Assembly (NCBI GenBank): GCA_900754075.1 | Contig: CAAEBN010000058.1 | Location: 1-18,341, forward strand | Length of the DNA stretch: 18,341 bases | Origin: an uncultured Collinsella sp. | GTDB lineage: Bacteria > Actinomycetota > Coriobacteriia > Coriobacteriales > Coriobacteriaceae | Direction of reading: 5' to 3' | Shown: positions 1-7,131 of the stretch, one piece after another | Layout: each line of letters starts with the position of its first letter | Position numbering within the stretch: position 1 is the first letter of the stretch | Program-made: the position numbers and the translations under genes | The notes under the pieces: generated by a model | What the model was told of the DNA's origin: nothing | Seen by the model: only the letters and a program-made list of their open reading frames with translations | Database searches by the model: none

Positions 1-125
1 GCGTACCGAAGTACGCTTCCCTCCTCTTTCACGTCACCTTGCTCGCTTAGGGGCGTTTTCGCTGACTTATGCTCAACCAGCGACGTTTCCGTGCTTGTCA
101 AGAGATAAAACATCGGCGTTGCCGG

Positions 126-229
126 GCCGGCACTTGGGGACGTTCCTTTTCTGCCGGCACCTGGGGACACTCCTTAGTCGTTGGGGACGTTCTTAAATGG
201 CTAGTCATTCAAGAACGTCCCCAATGACT
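126..229. repeat. REP-like tandem and inverted GGGGACGTTC repeats
   Basis: A core of the form YTGGGGACRYTCYTT occurs three times in direct orientation (134-148, 161-175, 181-194) and once inverted (211-224). The first two copies are part of a 27-bp tandem unit that begins GCCGGCAC (126 and 153). The last direct copy and the inverted copy form a perfect 14-bp inverted repeat, TTGGGGACGTTCTT / AAGAACGTCCCCAA. It extends outward by AGTC/GACT across one mismatch to 19-nt arms (176-194 and 211-229) around a 16-nt loop. Nothing coding is visible in 1-320, apart from a small GCGTAC-cgaa-GTACGC hairpin at 1-16 that may be the tail of an upstream terminator. Such elements are typical of dispersed REP families mobilised by TnpA_REP (RAYT) transposases; that link is inferred here. 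Confidence 0.75.
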
Positions 230-283
230 ACCCGCAGAATGAGCGTGGCTGACAGCCGGGCGACGCCGGTCCGCGTGGCGGCG

Positions 284-289
284 TATAAT
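284..289 (+). promoter_or_regulatory. Candidate -10 box of recQ
   Basis: A consensus TATAAT lies 32 nt before the recQ start. No good -35 hexamer is seen at 16-18 nt spacing, so promoter strength cannot be judged. A GGA-containing weak ribosome binding site (AGGAAACC) precedes the ATG at 321. Confidence 0.45.
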
Positions 290-320
290 CGGCGGCAGAT
301 GACTTGGACGTTAGGAAACC

Positions 321-2303
321 ATGACCGATAGCATGCAGCAGATGGTGCTCGACACGCTCGGCGCCTATTTTGGCTACACCTCGTTTCGCTCGGGGCAGGA
401 CCGCATGGTGGATGCGATTCTTGCCGGCCGCGATGCGCTCGGCGTTATGCCCACGGGCGCCGGCAAGTCCATTTGCTACCAGGTGCCCGCGCTCATGCTG
501 CCTGGTATCACCTTTGTGGTGAGCCCGTTGCTGTCGCTTATGGAGGACCAGACCCGCGCGCTGCTCGCGGCGGGTGCGCGCCCCAGTTATCTCAACTCCA
601 GTCTTACTCCGGCCCAGCAAAACACCGTGCTCAAGCGGGCGCGCGAGGGCCGCTATCAGCTTATGTATGTGGCGCCCGAGCGCCTGCTCGAGCCGCGCTT
701 TCTGGCCTTTGCGCAGGAAGCTGCGGCCGAAGGCGGCATTGGCGTTCCGCTCGTGGCCATTGACGAGGCTCACTGCGTGAGCCAGTGGGGCCAGGATTTC
801 CGTCCCGCTTACCTGCAGATTCGCGAGTTTATCGATTCGCTGCCGCAGCGCCCCATCGTGGCGGCCTTTACCGCTACGGCGACCGAGCGTGTGCGCGCGG
901 ACATTCAGCAGATGCTCGGCCTGCAAAATCCCGCGACGGTAGTGACGGGTTTTGATCGCAAGAACCTCTACTTTGGTTGCGAGGAGATGGGCGACAAGGC
1001 CAAGACCGCGTGGGTGCGCGACTACGTGATTGCGCATTCGGGCGAGAGCGGCATCGTGTATTGCTCGACCCGCAAGACGGTCGACGCCCTGGCCGCGGAG
1101 CTTGCCGAAGCACTGGGCCCCAGCGGCATTTGCGTGGGCCGCTACCATGCCGGCATGGGCAACGACGCCCGCCGCCAAAGCCAGCGTGCCTTTATCGACG
1201 ACGACATTCAGGTGATGGTTGCTACCAACGCCTTTGGCATGGGCATCGACAAGCCCAACGTGCGCTACGTGATTCACAATAACGTGCCCGAGAGCATCGA
1301 GGCGTACTACCAAGAGGCGGGCCGCGCCGGCCGCGATGGCGATCCGGCAAGCTGCCACCTGCTGTGGAACGGTAACGATTTCCGCATGCGCCGCTTTTTG
1401 ATCGACCGCGGCGATGCGGCCGACGAGGCGCTCGATGACGAGCAGCGCGCGTGGGCGCTCCAGAACCGCTATCGCCTGCTCAGCCAGATGGAGGGCTATT
1501 GCAATACCACCGGCTGCCTGCGCGAATATATGTTGCGCTACTTTGGCGACGAGGCCGCGGCCGAGCATGCTGCCGCGGCTGGTGCGGGCGCCACCGCCAC
1601 GGACGAGGCCGAGGGCTGCGGCAACTGCAGCAACTGTCTCACGCAGTTCGAGGTCGAGGACGTCACCGATATGGCCCGCGCCGCTGTGCGCTATGTGGCC
1701 ACGCGTCCCATGCGCTTTGGCAAGTCGCTGATCGCCGATGTGCTCCACGGCGGCAACACCGAGCGCATTCGCCAGATGCATCTGGACGAGGACCGCGGCT
1801 ACGGTGAGCTGTCGAGCGAATCGGTCGGGCGCATCAAGGACATCATCGGCCAGCTGTGCGGTCGCGGTTATCTGGCTACCTCGCAGGGGCAGTACCCGGT
1901 CGTGGGACTGGGTCCGCGTGCCGGCGAGGTCGAGGACGAGGCGTTTGCCTTTACCGTTAAGCGTCGCGCGTCCAAGCGCAAGGCCTCGGCCCGCGCCCGC
2001 CGCGCCGTCGATCTGCTGCGTGAGGAGGCCGAGCTGGATCAGCGCCCGCGCGTGGGCGACGATACCGAGCTGTTCGAGCGCCTGCGTGCCCTCCGCAAGG
2101 AGATCTCGACGGAGCTGGAGATGGCGCCGTACATGGTCTTCTCCGACAAGGCCCTGCGCGGCCTGTGCCGCCTGCGCCCGCAGACGCGCGACGAGCTCAT
2201 TCAGGTTAACGGCATTGGCGAGAAAAAGGCCGACGCCTTTGGCGAGCAGTTTATGGCGGCGATTGAAGAGTTTGAGTCCGAGCATGCGCGGGATGGAGCG
2301 TAA
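321..2303 (+). CDS. recQ: ATP-dependent DNA helicase RecQ
   Basis: This is a 660-aa superfamily 2 3'-5' DNA helicase acting in recombination and replication-fork repair. Visible in order: Walker A MPTGAGKS (residues 43-50), the DEAH box (148-151) followed by the RecQ aromatic loop CVSQWGQDFRP (152-162), motif III AFTATAT (182-188), and motif VI QEAGRAGRDGD (331-341). A zinc-binding group comprises C399 and the CGNCSNC cluster (C433, C436, C439). A winged-helix RQC region lies around 440-545 and a C-terminal HRDC domain around 583-652 (FSDKALRGLC, then ELIQVNGIGEKKADAFG). Length and full domain set match the bacterial RecQ family. An Ala-rich insertion (about 411-432) splits the zinc ligands. 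The gene ends 2 nt before the next start, so the GntR gene is probably co-transcribed. Confidence 0.97.
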   Translation: MTDSMQQMVLDTLGAYFGYTSFRSGQDRMVDAILAGRDALGVMPTGAGKSICYQVPALMLPGITFVVSPLLSLMEDQTRALLAAGARPSYLNSSLTPAQQNTVLKRAREGRYQLMYVAPERLLEPRFLAFAQEAAAEGGIGVPLVAIDEAHCVSQWGQDFRPAYLQIREFIDSLPQRPIVAAFTATATERVRADIQQMLGLQNPATVVTGFDRKNLYFGCEEMGDKAKTAWVRDYVIAHSGESGIVYCSTRKTVDALAAELAEALGPSGICVGRYHAGMGNDARRQSQRAFIDDDIQVMVATNAFGMGIDKPNVRYVIHNNVPESIEAYYQEAGRAGRDGDPASCHLLWNGNDFRMRRFLIDRGDAADEALDDEQRAWALQNRYRLLSQMEGYCNTTGCLREYMLRYFGDEAAAEHAAAAGAGATATDEAEGCGNCSNCLTQFEVEDVTDMARAAVRYVATRPMRFGKSLIADVLHGGNTERIRQMHLDEDRGYGELSSESVGRIKDIIGQLCGRGYLATSQGQYPVVGLGPRAGEVEDEAFAFTVKRRASKRKASARARRAVDLLREEAELDQRPRVGDDTELFERLRALRKEISTELEMAPYMVFSDKALRGLCRLRPQTRDELIQVNGIGEKKADAFGEQFMAAIEEFESEHARDGA

Positions 2304-2305
2304 CG

Positions 2306-3061
2306 ATGGCTTTCGATAGCAAGACCGACCGTACTGACGTGTCCGCCGTGCCGCTGTACCAGCAGGTCATGGACGACCTAAAGGGCGAGATCGCGCGCGG
2401 CGTGTACGCTGCCGGCTCGCGCATCCCTGCCGAGATGGAGCTCGCGAAGTCCTACGGCGTGGGGCGCGTCACCGTGCGTCGCGCCATCGAGGAGCTGTCG
2501 CGTGCGGGGTATCTCAACCGCCAGCAGGGGAGGGGCACCTTTGTGTGCGCTCCCAAGCTCAAGCGCAAGATTCGCCAGAAGGGTGACGTCCAGAGCTTTA
2601 CTGAGGGTTGTGCTGCCAACGATATGGTGCCGGGTGCGCGTCTGGTGTCGCGCACGGTGGTCGCAGCGACGCACGAGGATGCGGCGTTCTTTGGCGTGGA
2701 GCCCGGCTGCGAGCTTATCGTGGTCGAACGCGTGCGCACAGCCGACGGCATCCCTGTCATGCTTGAGAACAACGCCTTTGTGCTCGCCGACCATCCCTAT
2801 CTGCAGACGCTTGCCGACAAGAACCTCACGGACAATTCCATCTTTGCGCTCGTTGCCGAGCATTCGGGTCGCGCGCCGCTCAAGTCCGACCCCTGCACCG
2901 TGGAGATTGCGCTTGCCGATGCCCAAACGGCCCCGCTGCTGGAGGTGCCGGTCGGTGAGCCGCTCTTCTATATGGAGGCCTACTTTACCGACGCCGGTGG
3001 GCACCCTCTGTTGCTCGGTCGCCAAAAGATTGTGGGCTCGCGCTACGTCTTTGACATCTAA
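2306..3061 (+). CDS. GntR family (HutC/UTRA) transcriptional regulator
   Basis: A 251-aa repressor-type protein. An N-terminal winged HTH of the GntR class (about residues 15-80) shows PLYQQVMDDLKGEI, GSRIPAEMELAKSYGVGRVTVRRAIEEL and the wing GYLNRQQGRGTFV. A UTRA effector domain (about 100-247) ends in the usual G(S)RYVFDI. UTRA domains of this class bind phosphorylated sugars or related small ligands (family knowledge). The ATG is 2 nt after the recQ stop, with a GGATGGAG ribosome binding site inside the recQ tail. The SIS deglycase starts 144 bp downstream behind paired direct repeats, so this protein is the likely regulator of that gene. The effector is inferred to be the phosphorylated Amadori substrate; it cannot be read from the sequence. 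Confidence 0.93.
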   Translation: MAFDSKTDRTDVSAVPLYQQVMDDLKGEIARGVYAAGSRIPAEMELAKSYGVGRVTVRRAIEELSRAGYLNRQQGRGTFVCAPKLKRKIRQKGDVQSFTEGCAANDMVPGARLVSRTVVAATHEDAAFFGVEPGCELIVVERVRTADGIPVMLENNAFVLADHPYLQTLADKNLTDNSIFALVAEHSGRAPLKSDPCTVEIALADAQTAPLLEVPVGEPLFYMEAYFTDAGGHPLLLGRQKIVGSRYVFDI

Positions 3062-3070
3062 CGTCCACAG

Positions 3071-3152
3071 ATAGAACAACATAGAACAACTTTGGTGAAA
3101 TGACTTCACGGGCGTTGCCGTGCGTGTTATAAATAGGACAACATAGAACGAC
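3071..3152 (+). promoter_or_regulatory. Promoter and paired direct-repeat operator of the SIS gene
   Basis: Two tandem copies of ATAGAACAAC lie at 3071-3080 and 3081-3090. A second tandem pair, ATAGGACAAC and ATAGAACGAC, lies at 3133-3142 and 3143-3152, 62 bp downstream. Between them is a possible sigma-70-type promoter: -35 TTCACG (3105-3110), a 17-nt spacer and -10 TATAAA (3128-3133). The downstream pair would therefore cover the start of transcription. The arrangement suits a GntR/UTRA repressor binding as dimers with possible looping across about six helical turns. Which protein binds is inferred from adjacency. Confidence 0.6.
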
Positions 3153-3205
3153 AGCAGGCACGAGCTGCCGTCGCTCAAAGCCACCCCACAAGGAGGAACA
3201 TCAGG

Positions 3206-4174
3206 ATGAACGCACATGATCTGGTTCAGGAAGTCATCGAGCGCAAGGGCAAGATCGAGAACGTCTTTTGGATCGCCTGCGGCGGTTCGATGATCGACCT
3301 GATGCCGGCTAACGAACTGCTCAAGCGCGAGGCCACCACGTTTACCTCGACAGTCTACACGGCACGCGAGTTTTGCCTGATGGCTCCCAAGAGTCTTGGC
3401 GAGAAGTCGCTCGTCATCGCCTGCAGCCACAGCGGCAACACGCAGGAGGTCGTCGACGGCTGCGAGATGGCGCTGGCCGCCGGTGCCGAGGTCGTCGCCA
3501 TGACCGACTGCGAGGGCTCCAAGATCGACAACGGCAAGTGGACCACCTGGGTCTACCCCTGGGGCGAGGGCGTGCCGCAGGCCGAGGTGCCGCAGGGCAT
3601 CGGCGCTCTGATCGCCGCCGAGCTGCTTGACCAGCAGGAAGGCTACGAGGCACTCGCCGACATGTACGAGGGCCTCAAGCAGATGGATGCGCTGCTGCCC
3701 GCCGCCCGCGAGAAGGTCAACGCCGAGCTGGGCGCCCGCTTTGCCGAGCTCTGCCAGCAGCACAAGTTCTTCTATATCCTGGGCTCCGGCCCTAACTTTA
3801 GCCAGACCTACGCCATGGCCATCTGCTCGCTCATGGAGATGCAGTGGCAGCACTGCTGCTACATCCACTCCGGCGAGTACTTCCACGGCCCGTTCGAGGC
3901 CACCGAGCCCGGCGTGTTCTACTTTGTGCAGCTTGGCGCGGGCGAGTGCCGCCCCATGGAGGAGCGCGCTCTTGCGTTCCTTAACACGCACACCGATACA
4001 GTCATGGTGCTCGATGCGCTCGAGTACGGTGTGGGCGAAGTGCCTGCCAGCGTGCGTTCGTTCCTGGAGCCGATCTTCTTCTACAACATGAGCTGCGAGC
4101 TGCGCGCCGCCCGCGGCAAGGTCTTCGACCACAGCCCCGAGGTTCGTCGCTACATGGGCATCGAACAGTACTAA
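3206..4174 (+). CDS. SIS-domain sugar isomerase, FrlB-like deglycase
   Basis: A 322-aa cytosolic protein with two sugar isomerase (SIS) domains. The first has IACGGS (23-28) and the phosphate-binding SHSGNT loop (74-79). The second has ILGSGPN (191-197) and HSGEYFHGP (221-229), whose Glu224 sits where FrlB/FraB-type deglycases carry an essential glutamate. The C terminus, DHSPEVRRYMGIEQY, closely resembles the RRYYGGLVEY ending of fructoselysine-6-phosphate deglycase FrlB. Members of this family split sugar-amine 6-phosphates (Amadori products) into glucose 6-phosphate and a free amine. A strong AAGGAGG ribosome binding site precedes the ATG. It follows a GntR/UTRA gene and has its own operator and terminator, so it is probably a single-gene unit. 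The substrate is not certain; glucosamine-6-phosphate-type isomerase activity is the alternative. Confidence 0.85.
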   Translation: MNAHDLVQEVIERKGKIENVFWIACGGSMIDLMPANELLKREATTFTSTVYTAREFCLMAPKSLGEKSLVIACSHSGNTQEVVDGCEMALAAGAEVVAMTDCEGSKIDNGKWTTWVYPWGEGVPQAEVPQGIGALIAAELLDQQEGYEALADMYEGLKQMDALLPAAREKVNAELGARFAELCQQHKFFYILGSGPNFSQTYAMAICSLMEMQWQHCCYIHSGEYFHGPFEATEPGVFYFVQLGAGECRPMEERALAFLNTHTDTVMVLDALEYGVGEVPASVRSFLEPIFFYNMSCELRAARGKVFDHSPEVRRYMGIEQY

Positions 4175-4197
4175 TATACCGGGAATAACCTCTCACG

Positions 4198-4229
4198 ACG
4201 GGGTCTGCGCTGCGCGCGGGCCCCGTTTT
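4198..4229 (+). terminator. Rho-independent terminator of the SIS gene
   Basis: An ACGGGGTC/GGCCCCGT stem with a GC-rich loop is followed by TTTT, 24 nt after the SIS stop codon. Confidence 0.75.
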
Positions 4230-4264
4230 GCGTTGTGGCGGCCGGATTCGTGTCTGCGCGAAAA

Positions 4265-4446
4265 CGAAGGTGAATACTTTTCCGCGAAGTGAACGACCTA
4301 TTTTGGACCCCCGAAGCATCCACACTTTTTGACGCCAAAACTGCAGGAAAAACTTGGCGCAACCGCAGGAAATGGAGTGTGAAAAGTGTCGATGCTTCGG
4401 GGGCTCGTTTTTGCTCGTTCACATCGCCGAAAAGTATTCACCTTCG
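4265..4446. repeat. 182-bp near-perfect palindromic element
   Basis: Outer arms of 32 nt (4265-4296 and 4415-4446) are complementary at 30 positions. After an unpaired 11-nt spacer on each side, a second arm pair of about 23 nt (4308-4330 and 4381-4403, CCCCCGAAGCATC...) is complementary at about 21. The centre holds a small GCCAA/TTGGC stem and a direct repeat GCAGGAAA (4343 and 4365). It sits between two terminators in the gap between convergent genes and has no recognised gene. Both strands can be read as short ORFs of similar sequence simply because the element is palindromic. It is most likely a dispersed palindromic repeat or a MITE-like element; I see no obvious target-site duplication. 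Confidence 0.8.
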
Positions 4447-4469
4447 ATTCGCAAACGTGTTGCATGAGC

Positions 4470-4508
4470 AAAAAATCGGGCCGTGCCGGGGATTTCCGGC
4501 GCGGCCCG
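4470..4508 (-). terminator. Rho-independent terminator of the dehydrogenase gene
   Basis: Read on the minus strand, a stem CGGGCCGCGCCGG / CCGGCACGGCCCG with a short loop is followed by ATTTTTT. It lies about 45 nt past the stop codon of the minus-strand dehydrogenase. Confidence 0.85.
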
Positions 4509-4552
4509 CTTAGTATCGCGCTTCGATTCGCAAGGTTGCGGCAGCCAGCGGC

Positions 4553-5530
4553 CTACTTTGCGTCGTAGGCCTCGGCGTCCCACCAGTCGAGCTGGGCGAT
4601 GTTGTCGCGGATGTGCTGGCAGCTCTTGTGGAAGCCCTCGAGCTCATACTCGGACAGGTCGAGCGTGTAGACCTCCTCGACGCCCTCGGCACCGATTACG
4701 CACGGCAGGGAGGTAAAGATGCCCTCCTCGCCATACTGGCCGGTCATAAGCGTAGAAGCGGAAAGCACGGCGTGCTCGTTGTGCAGCACGGCGGCGCAGA
4801 CGCGCGCGGCGGAGTTGGCGACGGCGTACTCGGTGCACTGCTTGCCCTGGTAGGTCACATAGCCGCCCTTGCGCGCGAGCTCCTCGACCTCCATGTGGTC
4901 AAAGGCGTACTTGTCGGGGTTCTCGGCCTGAAGCTCGTTGAGGCTCTTGCCGGCGATGGTCGCGGCCTTAAAGGCAGTCAGCTGGCTAAAGCCGTGCTCG
5001 CCGATCATGTAGGCGTCGATGGACTTGGGGCTCACGCCGACCTTCTTGGAGATCTCGGTGCGCAGGCGGGCGGAGTCCAGGCCGCAGCCCGAGCCGATGA
5101 TCTTCTTGGGATCGTAGCCGGTCAGGTGCCACAGCTCGGTGCACACGACGTCGCAGGGGTTGGAGATGCTCACAAAGATGCCGTCAAAGCCGGCGTCGAC
5201 GATGCGCTTGGCAAAGGTGCGGGCGGCGTCGGTGGTAAAGAACAGCTCGCCGTCGCGGTTGCCGGCGGCCAGCGCGACCTTACCGGCAGCGTTGACGATG
5301 ACGTCGCAACAGGCCAGCTCCTCGTAGCGGTCGTAGCAGTTGACGATCTTGGTGTTGTACGGGACAAACGAAAGGGAGTCGCGCAGGTCCTGGACCTCGG
5401 ACGTCACCTTGGCCTCGTTGATATCGCACAGGTACAGCTCATCGGCAATGCCCTGCATAAGCAGGCTGTTGGCGACATGCGCTCCTACGTGGCCCTGGCC
5501 GACCACACCGATCTTACGCGTCTGGTACAT
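4553..5530 (-). CDS. L-lactate / L-2-hydroxyacid dehydrogenase
   Basis: A 325-aa NAD-dependent LDH/MDH-family enzyme that interconverts 2-oxo acids and L-2-hydroxy acids in the cytosol. Visible are the Rossmann GQGHVG (11-16), the acidic Asp36 ending strand 2 (NAD specificity), SISNPCDV (121-128), LDSARLR (151-157) and the catalytic-histidine motif GEHG (His179). The substrate-loop region reads AAGKVALAAGNRDGEL, without the usual GAPQKPGETR loop. In this loop and in ARKGG (about 215) it resembles L-2-hydroxyisocaproate dehydrogenases more than classical LDH, so the physiological 2-oxo acid is uncertain. The start at 5530 has an AAAGGA ribosome binding site 8 nt upstream; the open frame continues upstream to 5974 but crosses the promoter and overlaps metA, so a longer start is unlikely. 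It is monocistronic with its own terminator. Confidence 0.9.
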   Translation of the reverse strand: MYQTRKIGVVGQGHVGAHVANSLLMQGIADELYLCDINEAKVTSEVQDLRDSLSFVPYNTKIVNCYDRYEELACCDVIVNAAGKVALAAGNRDGELFFTTDAARTFAKRIVDAGFDGIFVSISNPCDVVCTELWHLTGYDPKKIIGSGCGLDSARLRTEISKKVGVSPKSIDAYMIGEHGFSQLTAFKAATIAGKSLNELQAENPDKYAFDHMEVEELARKGGYVTYQGKQCTEYAVANSAARVCAAVLHNEHAVLSASTLMTGQYGEEGIFTSLPCVIGAEGVEEVYTLDLSEYELEGFHKSCQHIRDNIAQLDWWDAEAYDAK

Positions 5531-5567
5531 ATATGTATCCTTTCGGCCGAGTTTTTCGCGTCGAACC

Positions 5568-5573
5568 ATTGTA
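5568..5573 (-). promoter_or_regulatory. Candidate -10 box of the dehydrogenase gene
   Basis: TACAAT on the minus strand lies 38 nt before the dehydrogenase ATG. The -35 region (TAGCAA at 17-nt spacing) is weak. The 211-bp divergent gap to metA also carries the metA leader, in which I see a ribosome binding site (AAGGAG, 5731-5736) but no riboswitch that I recognise. Confidence 0.4.
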
Positions 5574-5741
5574 GCGTCCAGCTGCCACTTTGCTAGACTA
5601 AAGCGCCGTAGATTTTTGGGACATGCCTTAATTTCTACTTTTGGAGTGATTTGGGCCGCTGACGGCATCGCTGGGCGATGTGCTCGCGCGGATAGGGCTG
5701 CTCGTTGTACCATAGCTGCAACTGACTCGTAAGGAGCATCC

Positions 5742-6668
5742 ATGCCCATTCGCATTCCCGACGCCCTCCCTGCCGCTGCGCAGCTCGAGAGCGAGAACAT
5801 CTTTGTCATGACCGAGTACCGTGCGCTGCACCAGGACATCCGTCCTTTGCGCGTGCTCATCCTCAACCTCATGCCCACCAAGATCGCCACCGAGACGCAG
5901 ATCATGCGCAAGCTCTCCAACACGCCGCTACAGGTGGAGGTGGACCTGCTGCGCACCAAGACGCACGAGGCCACGCACGTGAGCGCTGGCCACCTGGAGA
6001 CGTTCTACCGCACGTTCGACGACATCCGCGACATCCACTACGACGGCCTGATCATCACGGGCGCGCCGGTGGAGCAGATGCCGTTCGAGGAGGTCGACTA
6101 CTGGCCCGAGCTCTGCCAGATTATGGATTGGTCCACCACGCACGTGCATTCTACGTTGCACATTTGTTGGGGCGCGCAGGCGGGCCTGTATCACCACTAC
6201 GGTATCCAGAAGCACGACCTGCCGGCAAAGGCGAGCGGCGTGTTCGAGCATCATCTGGTGAAGCCGCAAAGCCCGCTGGTGCGCGGCTTCGACGACCGCT
6301 TCTATGCCGTGCATTCGCGCAACACCGATGTGCGCCGCGAGGACGTGGAGGCCGAGCCTCAGCTTGAGGTCGTGGCCGTGTCCGACGAGGTGGGCCTGTA
6401 CATCGTCAAGTCGACCGACAGCCGCCGCTTCTTTGTCTTTGGCCATCCCGAGTACGATACCGACACGCTGCGTCTGGAGTACGAGCGCGACGTGAAGCGC
6501 GGGCTCAGCCCTCAGGTGCCGGCGCATTACTTCCCGAACGACGACCCCACCGCCGAGCCGCGCAACGTCTGGCGCAGCCAGGCTCAGTTGCTCTACACCA
6601 ATTGGCTCAACTACTACGTCTACCAGACCACGCCCTACGACCTAGCCCGCGCCGGCGAGGAGCATTAG
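5742..6668 (+). CDS. metA: Homoserine O-acyltransferase, MetA type (predicted acetyltransferase)
   Basis: A 308-aa enzyme that acylates L-homoserine as the first committed step of methionine synthesis. The MetA family fold is clear: VLILNLMPTK (38-47), the oxyanion/nucleophile motif HICWGAQAGL with catalytic Cys142, and FGHPEYD containing His235 and Glu237 of the catalytic triad. Residue 111 is glutamate (ITGAPVEQMPFEEVDYW). In this family Glu111 is associated with acetyl-CoA use and Gly111 with succinyl-CoA use, so the enzyme is predicted to make O-acetylhomoserine although it is often named a succinyltransferase. Full family length. AAGGAG precedes the ATG at the usual distance. It is transcribed divergently from the dehydrogenase and probably ends at the hairpin with a T-run at 6762-6832. 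Confidence 0.96.
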   Translation: MPIRIPDALPAAAQLESENIFVMTEYRALHQDIRPLRVLILNLMPTKIATETQIMRKLSNTPLQVEVDLLRTKTHEATHVSAGHLETFYRTFDDIRDIHYDGLIITGAPVEQMPFEEVDYWPELCQIMDWSTTHVHSTLHICWGAQAGLYHHYGIQKHDLPAKASGVFEHHLVKPQSPLVRGFDDRFYAVHSRNTDVRREDVEAEPQLEVVAVSDEVGLYIVKSTDSRRFFVFGHPEYDTDTLRLEYERDVKRGLSPQVPAHYFPNDDPTAEPRNVWRSQAQLLYTNWLNYYVYQTTPYDLARAGEEH

Positions 6669-6711
6669 GCTGCGACTGTGACTGTGGCCGTAGCTGTGCC
6701 GGTGGCGTGAC

Positions 6712-6832
6712 GAGCATGGATTATCGGACACACGAGCGTGGATTTTCGGACGTTTGAAAACGAGCGTCGATAATCTCCCATTTTTGGCCGAGGAACGGGC
6801 TCGAAACGGGAGATTTTCCACGCTCATTTTTT
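6712..6832 (+). repeat. GAGCGTGGATWWTC repeat element, copy 1, with terminator-like hairpin
   Basis: Direct copies of GAGCRTGGATTWTCGGAC start at 6712 and 6734. A third, GAGCGTCGATAATCTCCC (6762-6779), pairs with an inverted copy at 6808-6825 (16 of 18 positions). The hairpin is followed by six T's (6827-6832), so it can end metA transcription. The same architecture recurs at 8112-8226 on the other side of the next gene. Confidence 0.8.
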
Positions 6833-7032
6833 AGGCATGTAGATGCCGATGGCTCGGCTAAGAGACGCTGCATGCAGAGGCGAAGTCGCATTTGGCGTAG
6901 TCTTGAATCTCGACGGGTTTTTCTTTCTGATAATCCGATGGACCAAGGCATCTAAATGTGGAGACAGGGACCTCTCGACAACCGCCTTACCTGCAGATAT
7001 AAGCCATCAACCCAAAACGTCCAAAACCGTCA

Positions 7033-7065
7033 AGCATTTGGTCGGTGCCTGGATAGCATTTGGTC
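7033..7065 (+). repeat. Direct repeat GCATTTGGTC upstream of the AbiEi-like gene
   Basis: GCATTTGGTC occurs at 7033-7042 and 7056-7065 with a 23-bp period, 67-99 nt before the predicted start at 7132. It may be an operator. Nothing else recognisable, and no clear promoter, is seen in 6833-7131. Confidence 0.4.
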
Positions 7066-7131
7066 AGACTTCGCATGAAACCGTCTGGTACGTTTGCGCC
7101 GTTCCAAGATCTGGGAGGCGACGTGGGAAAC

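Noticed and set aside
228..2285. 685-aa open frame on the minus strand
   Set aside because: Antisense to recQ, which has every family motif; composition rich in Ala, His, Arg and Leu as expected from a shadow frame; no ribosome binding site.
2378..4132. 584-aa open frame on the minus strand
   Set aside because: Covers two real plus-strand genes and their intergenic operator; a shadow frame.
4289..4513. 74-aa ORF (and an 83-aa counterpart on the other strand) in the palindrome
   Set aside because: The similarity of the two peptides follows from the palindrome; no ribosome binding site and no family. Kept as a repeat feature only.
4613..5596. 327-aa open frame on the plus strand
   Set aside because: Antisense to the dehydrogenase, whose motifs (GQGHVG, GEHG) are unambiguous.
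5574..5741. Possible SAM or other methionine riboswitch before metA
   Set aside because: I could not fit any known conserved core or terminator/antiterminator pair in this short leader.
5531..5974. N-terminal extension of the dehydrogenase frame
   Set aside because: It would cross the predicted -10 and overlap the metA coding start; a good ribosome binding site supports 5530.
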